This document shows, piece after piece, positions 1 to 4,963 of a DNA stretch of 5,571 nucleotides. The notes under the pieces were generated by a model. That model was not told the DNA's origin, did no database searches, and was given only the letters and a program-made list of their open reading frames with translations. How positions within the stretch are numbered: the first letter of the stretch is position 1; each line of letters begins with the position of its first letter. Location: the NCBI GenBank assembly GCA_004292985.1, contig RDXT01000336.1, positions 1 to 5,571 of the forward strand. Direction: 5' to 3'. The DNA comes from Bacteroidota bacterium (lineage in GTDB: Bacteria; Bacteroidota; Bacteroidia; J057). Both the position numbers and the translations under genes were made by a program.

Positions 1-162
1 CACTTTGCCAACTTTTTCCGGGCCATCCGCGAGGGAGGAACGGTGGTCGAAGATCCGGTTTTTGCCTTCCGCGCCTGCGCGCCTGCCCTGCTCTGCAACG
101 ACAGCTATTTCCAGAATACCTATAAACTCTGGGACCCTGTCGCAATGAAAGTTATTTCCTAA
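1..162 (+). CDS. Gfo/Idh/MocA-family oxidoreductase, C-terminal 53 residues (5' end outside the window)
   Basis: This is the tail of a reading frame open from base 1 and ending in TAA at 160-162. The visible protein begins HFANFFRAIREGG, continues VVEDPVFAFRACAPALLCND and ends YKLWDPVAMKVIS. That pattern (HF-x-NF-x2-I/VR, then ED-x2-F-x-FRA-x-APAL-x2-N-x-S, then WDP-x2-M) is the usual C-terminus of Bacteroidota Gfo/Idh/MocA oxidoreductases, many of which are exported and bind NAD(P) tightly to oxidise or reduce sugars. The nucleotide-binding Rossmann half and the catalytic Lys/His lie upstream and cannot be checked, so the substrate is unknown. It lies 33 bases before a DUF1080 gene on the same strand. 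Members of the two families often sit together, which supports a joint role in keto-sugar metabolism. The family call is recognised from the C-terminal pattern only. Confidence 0.8.
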   Translation, partial: HFANFFRAIREGGTVVEDPVFAFRACAPALLCNDSYFQNTYKLWDPVAMKVIS

Positions 163-195
163 GCCCTATTCAATTCTGCTACTAATTTCTCCACA

Positions 196-960
196 ATGAA
201 AAGAAACTCTGTTCTCGTATTAAGCCTCTCTGTGTTGCTGGCGGGCACCTTTGCCTGCGGCGAAACCAAAACGGCAGCTCCGGCGACCGAAGCGCCGGTA
301 TCGGCTGACAATGCGCTTACCCCCGCCGAAAAAGAGGCTGGCTGGATTCTGCTGTTCGATGGCAAAAACACCACCGGCTGGCGTGGATTTAACCAGGATG
401 CCTTCCCCGCCGGATGGGTCATCGAAGACGGCGCGCTCAAAGCCCTGGGCACAGCTGCCGACGCTACAGGTGGCGACATCGTGTTTGGCGCAGACAGCTT
501 CGGCAATTTTGAGCTGAGCATAGACTGGAAAATCAGCCCCGGCGGCAACAGCGGCATCCTTTACCACGTGAAAGAAGGAAAGGATTATCCTGCTACCTAC
601 TACACAGGCCCTGAGTATCAGGTGATTGACGACATCGGATATCCCGGCAAGCTGAATCCTGGCCAGAAAGCTGGCGCCGATTATGACATGTATGCGCCCG
701 ACTCTGCCACCAAAGTGCTGCACCCTGCCGGAGAGTGGAACCAGTCCCGGATCGTTTTCACTGCCGAAAAAGCCGATTATTTCCTCAATGGCAAACAAAC
801 GGTTTCCTTTGTGCCCTGGAGCGATGACTGGAACCAGCACCGCGCCAATGCCAAATGGAAGGATTTCCCCGGCTACGGACAGGCCCGCACAGGTCTCCTG
901 GGCTTGCAGGACCACGGCCAGGCCGTATGGTATAAGAACATCAAAATAAGGAAGCTGTAA
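196..960 (+). CDS. DUF1080 / 3-keto-disaccharide hydrolase-domain lipoprotein
   Basis: The 254-residue protein starts with a basic then hydrophobic segment (MKRNSVLVLSLSVLLAGTFA) followed by Cys21. This looks like a lipoprotein signal, although TFAC is a poor lipobox because Phe sits at -2. A low-complexity Ala/Thr/Glu linker runs to about residue 40. Residues 48-253 form one DUF1080 domain (PF06439), a concanavalin-like beta-sandwich. Hallmarks are GWILLFDGKNTTGWRG (49-64), W74 with the EDGAL turn, FELSIDWKISPGGNSGILY (105-123), GPEYQVIDD (138-146), the GEWNQSRIVF strand (179-188), and the closing GLLGLQDHG and VWYKNIKIR. Members of this family are annotated as hydrolases of 3-keto-glycosides, made upstream by Gfo/Idh/MocA oxidoreductases; the tail of such an enzyme lies just before it. 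The predicted site is the periplasm or outer surface, tethered by lipid. ATG196 is chosen because it begins the signal sequence. The exact substrate is not visible. Confidence 0.9.
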   Translation: MKRNSVLVLSLSVLLAGTFACGETKTAAPATEAPVSADNALTPAEKEAGWILLFDGKNTTGWRGFNQDAFPAGWVIEDGALKALGTAADATGGDIVFGADSFGNFELSIDWKISPGGNSGILYHVKEGKDYPATYYTGPEYQVIDDIGYPGKLNPGQKAGADYDMYAPDSATKVLHPAGEWNQSRIVFTAEKADYFLNGKQTVSFVPWSDDWNQHRANAKWKDFPGYGQARTGLLGLQDHGQAVWYKNIKIRKL

Positions 961-970
961 TACGAAGCCT

Positions 971-1390
971 ATGCGTATCCTGATGGGAATCATCTGCCTC
1001 TCAGCTGCCTTTGCCGCAGGGCTTTCGGCCCGGCAGGAGACGCCTTCCGCTTACATTCTGGAACACGAGCAGGACATTGCTGCCGAACAACCTGGCCCCC
1101 ACAACGGTGGGGGCCAGACTACTGCCTATCCTTTTTTCTCAAAAGCCGACAACCTGGAGCTGGTTTTCCGCAAGCGGGTACTGCATCCGGGCTCTTCGAT
1201 CGGCTACCACCTTCAGGAGACCGACGAGGTCTATTATATCCTCAGCGGCAGCGGAGAGATGCAGATGAATGGCGATTCGTTTCCGGTTACGGCCGGCGAT
1301 GCGATTCTCACGCGGCCCGGCAGCTCGCATGGGCTTGTGCCTACGGGACAGGAGGACCTGACCCTGATCATTGCATACCGCAGGGAGTGA
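971..1390 (+). CDS. Small exported cupin-domain protein
   Basis: This 139-residue protein has an N-terminal hydrophobic stretch (residues 1-20, ending GLSA before RQE) that looks like a Sec signal peptide, so the protein is probably periplasmic. Residues about 62-137 form a single cupin_2 barrel. Cupin motif 1 is readable with exact spacing: G74-x5-H80-x-Q82-x3-E86-x6-G93. Motif 2 is G109-x5-R115-P-G117-x2-H120. Three of the usual four metal ligands (H80, E86, H120) are therefore present, while the second His of HxH is Gln82. A PGPHNGGGQT segment (41-50) precedes the barrel. The start lies 10 bases after the DUF1080 stop, so the two are very likely co-transcribed, which suggests a role on the same sugar-derived substrate, for example as an isomerase, epimerase or binding protein. 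That role is inference; cupins are too diverse for a firm function. Confidence 0.85.
   Translation: MRILMGIICLSAAFAAGLSARQETPSAYILEHEQDIAAEQPGPHNGGGQTTAYPFFSKADNLELVFRKRVLHPGSSIGYHLQETDEVYYILSGSGEMQMNGDSFPVTAGDAILTRPGSSHGLVPTGQEDLTLIIAYRRE
1092..1117. repeat. Perfect 11-bp inverted repeat inside the cupin gene
   Basis: The arms CTGGCCCCCAC (1092-1102) and GTGGGGGCCAG (1107-1117) are exact reverse complements around the four-base loop AACG. The element is in frame and encodes the PGPHNGGGQ segment of the cupin. A stem this GC-rich would be stable in the mRNA. It may arise simply because Pro-His and Gly-Gly codons are complementary, so no function is claimed. Confidence 0.75.
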
Positions 1391-1413
1391 GGCCACCCGT
1401 ATAAGGGTTCCCT
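1382..1413. terminator. Weak nested dyad between the convergent cupin and NlpC/P60 genes
   Basis: The 21-base gap between the two convergent stop codons and its edges contain an inner stem ACCC (1395-1398) / GGGT (1405-1408) with loop GTATAA, and an outer stem AGGGA (1382-1386) / TCCCT (1409-1413) with an 8-base bulge on the left. There is no clear T-tract on either strand. It sits where a bidirectional terminator would be expected, but the stems are short and the call is tentative. Confidence 0.2.
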
Positions 1414-1966
1414 ACAAGGCCACAGCTACCGCTTTTTTATAACATTTCGTGTAGTACTCCTCGCTGAGCCAGTTGCGGACCACGCCGCGCTTGGTAGAAG
1501 AGTGTATAAACTCGATGTCGCCGTCTTTGACACGGGTAACGAGTCCCACGTGGTTGATGCGGCTGCTGCTACCCGTGCTGAAAAACACCAGATTTCCGGG
1601 GCGTATTTCGCTCTTTTTCAGCTCTTTACCTGCCGATGCCATATCGGCTGAGGTGCGGGGCAGGGTTTTGTTCACCGACTGGAAAGAGGTATAGACCAGG
1701 CCGGAGCAGTCCATGCCCTTGCGGGTGGTGCCACCGAATTTGTAGGGAGTGCCTTCGTAGGAAATGGCCGTCTGGAGCACAGTGCGCAGGGCTTTGCTGG
1801 CGCTCGTGGGATCAGCGTCCTCGACGCGGGCCACAGGGTCACCGGCGGCAGGTTTTTCTTTGGTCACATGGTTGTACTTCTGGAGTGTGCGCTGCGGTGA
1901 GCAGGCTACGGCCAGCAGAAGGGTGGAAAAAAGAAAAGGGAAAAGGAGTTTGCCCGGGAAATGCAT
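1412..1966 (-). CDS. NlpC/P60-family cell-wall peptidase, lipoprotein
   Basis: The 184-residue protein opens with a lipoprotein signal: hydrophobic core LLFPFLFSTLLLAVA, then Cys22 in the lipobox AVAC. A charged linker follows to about residue 58. Residues 60-183 form an NlpC/P60 papain-like domain, whose members usually cut peptidoglycan stem peptides at the D-Glu-diaminopimelate bond. The catalytic residues are clear: Cys87 in MDCSGLV, His139 in INHVGLV, and His155 in EFIHSS as the third polar residue. The family signatures GTPYKFGG (72-79), LPRTSADM (102-109) and the RPGNLVFF strand (122-129) are also present. No SH3 or LysM binding domain is present, so the protein is of the minimal type, probably acting at the inner face of the outer membrane. 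It follows the exonuclease gene by 81 bases on the same strand and may have its own promoter. ATG1966 is chosen because it starts the signal sequence. Confidence 0.92.
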   Translation of the reverse strand: MHFPGKLLFPFLFSTLLLAVACSPQRTLQKYNHVTKEKPAAGDPVARVEDADPTSASKALRTVLQTAISYEGTPYKFGGTTRKGMDCSGLVYTSFQSVNKTLPRTSADMASAGKELKKSEIRPGNLVFFSTGSSSRINHVGLVTRVKDGDIEFIHSSTKRGVVRNWLSEEYYTKCYKKAVAVAL

Positions 1967-2001
1967 AGGGATATATGGGTTTGTTCATTGCTAACGTCAG
2001 G

Positions 2002-2043
2002 AAACGCTGCGCATTATATCAAACCCGATACCAAACGCTGCGC
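2002..2043. repeat. 11-bp direct repeat upstream of the NlpC/P60 gene
   Basis: AAACGCTGCGC occurs at 2002-2012 and again at 2033-2043, giving a 31-base period (about three helical turns) in the 81-base gap between the exonuclease stop and the NlpC/P60 start. Between the copies, on the minus strand, lies a TATAAT hexamer (complement of 2013-2018) and two TTTG sequences, but no good TAnnTTTG match. Equal spacing on one face of the DNA would suit a regulator binding site in the NlpC/P60 promoter. Chance duplication is also possible. Confidence 0.35.
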
Positions 2044-2047
2044 TTTC

Positions 2048-2761
2048 TTACATGGCGAGCTCGCCCGGATGGCCGGACATCTTCATCAGCAGATGGGCTG
2101 TGGTGCGCACGTCCTTTTCACAATAGACTTTGATGCGTTCATAGTCTTTTTCCTGCCAGAAAACCTTACCTACCTGGCTGCCGTCCATGTCGTCTTTGGG
2201 GGAAGGAATCCCGAAAATAGCGGAGAGCAGATCGAGGCTGGTATAGGCTTTATAATCGCCAAAGGACCAGAGTTCCATTGTGTCGAGAAAAGGCACCTCC
2301 CAGGGTTTTTTGCCCTGTACGCGCAGCGCCTGGGGCAGCGGCAGCCCGTGGATGAGGTAGCGGCGGCCCATATAGGGGAAGTCAAACTCTTTGCCATTGT
2401 GTGCGCAGAGCAGACGGCCTTCCTTGGCGGTGGTGTATTTGTCGAGCATCATCCCGAATTCGTGCAGGAGCGTCCGCTCTTCGGGGCCAAAAAAGGATTT
2501 CAGCACGATCTGGGCCTGGCCTTTTTCATCAAACTTGAGATAGCCACAGGAAATACAGACAATTTGCCCGAACTCCGCCTGGATCGCGGCCTTTTCGGTG
2601 TATAATTTTTCAGGGGTATCCTCTTCTCCTTTGCGGAATTTGAGCGACTTATGCGCCCATAGCTCCTGCATACGGGGGTCAAGCTCCTGAAAGGTGGGAG
2701 ATCCGCTGACGGTTTCGATGTCGAGGAAGAGAATATTCTCCAGTTGGTGTTGCCGGAACAT
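2048..2761 (-). CDS. Stand-alone 3'-5' exonuclease related to the PolB proofreading domain
   Basis: The 237-residue protein matches the predicted PolB-like 3'-5' exonuclease family (DNA_pol_B_exo2, PF10108), part of the DEDDy RNase-H-fold exonucleases. All three exo motifs are visible: ExoI FLDIET with Asp14 and Glu16, ExoII AHNGKEFDFPYMGRRY with Asp127, and ExoIII YCEKDVRTT with Tyr213 and Asp217. These four acidic residues should bind two metal ions and Tyr213 makes it the DEDDy type. No polymerase domain is attached, so it is a cytoplasmic free nuclease; its role in repair or DNA/RNA processing is not established by the sequence. An insert of about 40 residues after ExoI (ELDPRMQELWAHK onward) is normal for the family. 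The ATG lies 9 bases after the S41 protease stop, so the two are probably co-transcribed, though a functional link is not obvious. Confidence 0.9.
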   Translation of the reverse strand: MFRQHQLENILFLDIETVSGSPTFQELDPRMQELWAHKSLKFRKGEEDTPEKLYTEKAAIQAEFGQIVCISCGYLKFDEKGQAQIVLKSFFGPEERTLLHEFGMMLDKYTTAKEGRLLCAHNGKEFDFPYMGRRYLIHGLPLPQALRVQGKKPWEVPFLDTMELWSFGDYKAYTSLDLLSAIFGIPSPKDDMDGSQVGKVFWQEKDYERIKVYCEKDVRTTAHLLMKMSGHPGELAM

Positions 2762-2770
2762 AGCAGTAGG

Positions 2771-4417
2771 TTATTGTTTCGCAATCACAGGCAGCTTTCC
2801 GCTCAGTTCCAGCTCAGATGCCGCCGGAGTGAGTCTGATCGCCTCCTGAAGGACCCGGTCGGTCTGGTGAATCACCGGATAAAAGGCATCATCATTAAAC
2901 AATCGCCGCCCGAGGAAGGCTTTAATGCGGTTGTCAATGTATTTTTGGGAGGTCTCGTAGTCTGTCTGAGAAAAAGGAGTGCCGTGTGCGCCTCCATACT
3001 CCCCAAAAGCGCGGACCAGCTCCGGCGTAACCGTAAAACGACGCACAAAGTCGCCTGCATCGGCATATTCGGTTTTCAGATCGGGGTGGCGGTCAGCATA
3101 GTCTGAAGTAAAACGGCGGAAAAGGTCGTTGGTCCGCAGGGCGCTGAAGTATTTGCTGCCGCCTGTGGTATCATCTGCCACAAATACATCCGGATAAATG
3201 CCCCCGCCGCCATAGACGGTGCGCCCGGAAGCGGTTTTGTATTTCAGCGAATCGGGGAAACTGATCTTGGATTCGTCGAAAATCTCACCTGAACGAAAGC
3301 GCTCTGCAATTTCCTGCTCATACTCGGCGGCCGTTTTCTGATAAGGCTTCTGGATGCAGCGACCGCTGGGCGTATAGTATTTGGAGATCACCATCCGCAC
3401 CGCAGAGCCGTCTTCAAAGGCTTTTTGTATTTGCACCATTCCCTTGCCAAAAGAGCGCACCCCGACAATCAGGCCCCGGTCGTGGTCCTGCACAGCGCCC
3501 GACACAATCTCGCTGGCAGAGGCAGAGCCATAGTCAATCAGCACCACCAATGCGCCTTTTTCAAAGGCATTGAGGGCGTCGGTGGCTTTGTATTCCTGCT
3601 TGCTTTCGGGAATGCGGCCATCGGTAGAGACGATCACTTTGCCCGCAGGCAAAAACTCGTCGGCCATTTTGCAGGCCATATTCATGTAGCCTCCCGGATT
3701 GCCGCGCAGGTCGAGCACAAGGCTTTTCATCCCCAGCGCCTGAAGTTTCCGGAGGTGCTCGCGAAACTCGTCATAGGTCGTTTCGGTGAAACTGGTTACG
3801 CGGAGGTAGCCTGTGCCCTCATTGATCATATAAGAGTACTCGACGCTGTTGAGCGGGATTTTGTCGCGGGTAATGACAAACTCCAGCAGGTCGGGCTGGC
3901 CTCTGCGCAGGATCTGCGCGCGCACCCGTGTGCCTTTAGGCCCTTTGAGGCGCTTCATGACCTGTGTATTGGTGATGCCTACGCCTGCCATCAGGGTATC
4001 ATTTACCCAGATGATGCGGTCTCCGGCCATGATGCCCACTTTTTCGCTGGGGCCGCCTGCCAGTGCTGCCTCTACATATATCGTGTCGTCGAGGACATTA
4101 AACTGCACCCCGATCCCGTCGAAACTGCCTTCCATACGCTCATTCATCTCCGCCAGTTCCTGGGCAGGGATATAAAACGAGTGCGGGTCAAGCCCTTCCA
4201 TCATTCCTTTAATGGCGTCGCTGACAAGTTTGCCTTCATCGGGTGCCTCCACATAATTGCCCCTGACGAAGTCGAGCGCCTCATGAAATTTTTTCATTTC
4301 AGGATCAGACCCCAGCAGTTCGCCGCCCGGAAGCCGGTTGTCGAGCCGGAATCCGATAAACAGACCGAGGGTCAGAAAGACCAGACTAAACAATATATAT
4401 CTCAGTATCCGATTCAT
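2771..4417 (-). CDS. S41A carboxy-terminal processing peptidase (CTP/Tsp type), membrane-anchored
   Basis: Starting at ATG4417 the protein has 548 residues (MNRILRYILF onward). Residues 4-23 are one hydrophobic signal-anchor, placing the enzyme in the periplasm. Residues about 92-187 are a PDZ domain (GIGVQFNV, AGDRIIWVNDT, VMKRLKGPKGT) that recognises C-terminal tails. Residues about 200-362 are the S41 protease core, with LDLRGNPGG (235-243). In YGSASASEIVSGAVQD, Ser300 is the likely nucleophile, Lys325 in SFGKGMVQ lies 25 residues later as in known CTPs, and Asp311 is in the expected third position. The last 180 residues or so are a charged C-terminal region common in Bacteroidota members of this length. 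A TTG nine bases upstream (4424-4426) is in frame, but it lies within a promoter element and is rejected as the start. Such enzymes trim or degrade envelope proteins; the target here is unknown. Confidence 0.95.
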   Translation of the reverse strand: MNRILRYILFSLVFLTLGLFIGFRLDNRLPGGELLGSDPEMKKFHEALDFVRGNYVEAPDEGKLVSDAIKGMMEGLDPHSFYIPAQELAEMNERMEGSFDGIGVQFNVLDDTIYVEAALAGGPSEKVGIMAGDRIIWVNDTLMAGVGITNTQVMKRLKGPKGTRVRAQILRRGQPDLLEFVITRDKIPLNSVEYSYMINEGTGYLRVTSFTETTYDEFREHLRKLQALGMKSLVLDLRGNPGGYMNMACKMADEFLPAGKVIVSTDGRIPESKQEYKATDALNAFEKGALVVLIDYGSASASEIVSGAVQDHDRGLIVGVRSFGKGMVQIQKAFEDGSAVRMVISKYYTPSGRCIQKPYQKTAAEYEQEIAERFRSGEIFDESKISFPDSLKYKTASGRTVYGGGGIYPDVFVADDTTGGSKYFSALRTNDLFRRFTSDYADRHPDLKTEYADAGDFVRRFTVTPELVRAFGEYGGAHGTPFSQTDYETSQKYIDNRIKAFLGRRLFNDDAFYPVIHQTDRVLQEAIRLTPAASELELSGKLPVIAKQ

Positions 4418-4423
4418 AGATTT

Positions 4424-4456
4424 CAAAGGTACAGTAATCTGATGGAAATGGAAAAG
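4424..4456 (-). promoter_or_regulatory. Bacteroidota-type promoter for the S41 protease gene
   Basis: On the minus strand TACCTTTG (complement of 4424-4431) matches the Bacteroidota -7 consensus TAnnTTTG at every fixed position. About 20 bases upstream is TTTTC (complement of 4452-4456), a partial match to the -33 TTTG element. The last G of the -7 box lies 7 bases before the A of ATG4417, so transcription would begin at or within a base or two of the start codon. The -33 match is weak; the -7 match and its position are the main evidence. Confidence 0.55.
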
Positions 4457-4475
4457 AGGAAATAAGAAGAGGCGG

Positions 4476-4524
4476 CTTGTATTTTCCGGTAAAACAAGTA
4501 TATTGATGTATCAACACATGTTTT
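4476..4524. promoter_or_regulatory. Cluster of inverted repeats in the divergent protease / GNAT intergenic region
   Basis: The 128-base gap between ATG4417 (minus) and ATG4546 (plus) is AT-rich and contains overlapping dyads. One is CTTGT (4476-4480) with ACAAG (4494-4498), continued by TTT/AAA with one bulged A. A second is TTGAT (4503-4507) / ATCAA (4510-4514) with a two-base centre, flanked by AAAACA (4491-4496) and TGTTTT (4519-4524). They are mutually exclusive as hairpins but could be operator half-sites controlling the GNAT gene or both genes. No convincing TAnnTTTG element was found for GNAT, although ATGTTTTG at 4518-4525 keeps the TTTG half. Confidence 0.25.
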
Positions 4525-4545
4525 GCTACGTAACTATGGGACGCT

Positions 4546-4827
4546 ATGGATGTTCGGAGAAGTGACAATGGGAAAAAAGGCTCTTTTTATATAGAAGAAA
4601 ATGGTGCCCGGATTGCGGAGATGACCTACGTATATGCCGGAGACAGTCAGTTTATCATTGACCATACGGAGGTGCAGGAGGGTAATTCCGGCAGAGGTCT
4701 GGGTAAGCAGCTTGTGACTGCGGCGGTAGAGTTTGCGCGGGAGCGCCATATGCGGATTATGCCTCTCTGTCCTTTTGCGAAAAGCGTTTTTGACCGTGTA
4801 CCGGAGTTTTCGGACGTGTTGCGCTGA
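4546..4827 (+). CDS. Small GNAT-fold N-acetyltransferase-like protein (COG2388 type)
   Basis: This 93-residue protein matches the short GNAT family known as Acetyltransf_CG / COG2388 (PF14542), found across bacteria and in eukaryotes as NATD1-like proteins. The pattern is complete: a beta-hairpin GSFYIEENGARIAEMTYVY (12-30), FIIDHTEV (36-43), an acetyl-CoA phosphate loop SGRGLGKQLV (48-57), helix AAVEFARER, and the terminal IMPLCPFAKSVFDRVPEFSDVL (71-92). Cys75 in PLCPFAK is the conserved cysteine thought to take part in catalysis in the plant homologue. The family is roughly half the size of ordinary GNATs and its substrate is unknown. It is cytoplasmic. The start at ATG4546 gives the usual short lead before the first strand; a neighbouring ATG at 4535 is out of frame and closes after nine codons. 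It is transcribed divergently from the protease and no operon partner is apparent. Confidence 0.92.
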   Translation: MDVRRSDNGKKGSFYIEENGARIAEMTYVYAGDSQFIIDHTEVQEGNSGRGLGKQLVTAAVEFARERHMRIMPLCPFAKSVFDRVPEFSDVLR

Positions 4828-4846
4828 GTAAAGGCGCGCAACATGT
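4814..4846 (+). terminator. Stem-loop spanning the GNAT stop codon
   Basis: ACGTGTTGCGC (4814-4824) pairs with GCGCAACATGT (4836-4846) over 11 positions, with one G-U pair, around an 11-base loop that contains the TGA stop (4825-4827). The stem is strong and lies at the gene end, as expected of a transcript-end hairpin, but no run of T follows (AGGTTTCCC), so it is not a classical intrinsic terminator. It could instead protect the mRNA 3' end. Confidence 0.4.
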
Positions 4847-4904
4847 AGGTTTCCCTGAAAATCCTGTTTGAAAGGCCCGGAACCTGCGTGTAATATTGCA
4901 GCAT

Positions 4905-4926
4905 CTGCCCGGAATTTTTCCGGCAG
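4905..4926 (+). other. Hairpin upstream of the outer-membrane barrel gene
   Basis: CCGGAA (4909-4914) pairs with TTCCGG (4918-4923) around a TTT loop, and beyond a bulged C4908 the stem continues as CTG (4905-4907) / CAG (4924-4926), giving nine pairs. It sits 38 bases before ATG4964. It may be a second transcript-end hairpin for GNAT, a 5'-leader structure for the barrel gene, or an operator. The rest of the 136-base gap shows no gene. TAGGTTTC at 4846-4853 is one base off the -7 consensus but lacks a well-spaced -33 partner. Confidence 0.35.
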
Positions 4927-4963
4927 GGAATTTGCGTGCGTATTAACTATTGGGCCAACTGTT

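Noticed and set aside
220..993. 257-codon open frame on the minus strand
   Set aside because: It is the mirror of the DUF1080 gene and crosses the 10-base gap into the cupin start. The plus-strand product is a clear family match.
1961..2605. 214-codon open frame on the plus strand
   Set aside because: It is antisense to the exonuclease, which has all four DEDD residues and the Tyr. No domain is recognisable in the plus-strand product.
4424..4426. TTG as start codon of the S41 protease (three residues longer)
   Set aside because: The TTG is part of a perfect TAnnTTTG promoter box, and an ATG follows 9 bases later at the natural beginning of the membrane anchor.
3425..4465. 346-codon open frame on the plus strand
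   Set aside because: It lies almost wholly antisense to the S41 protease, whose PDZ and catalytic motifs are unmistakable. Its translation is rich in His, Ala and Gln with no recognisable domain, as expected from the opposite strand of a GC-biased gene.
4535..4564. Nine-codon open frame starting just before and overlapping the GNAT start
   Set aside because: It could be a leader peptide, but it shows no codon pattern suggesting attenuation, and a chance ATG in this context is more likely.
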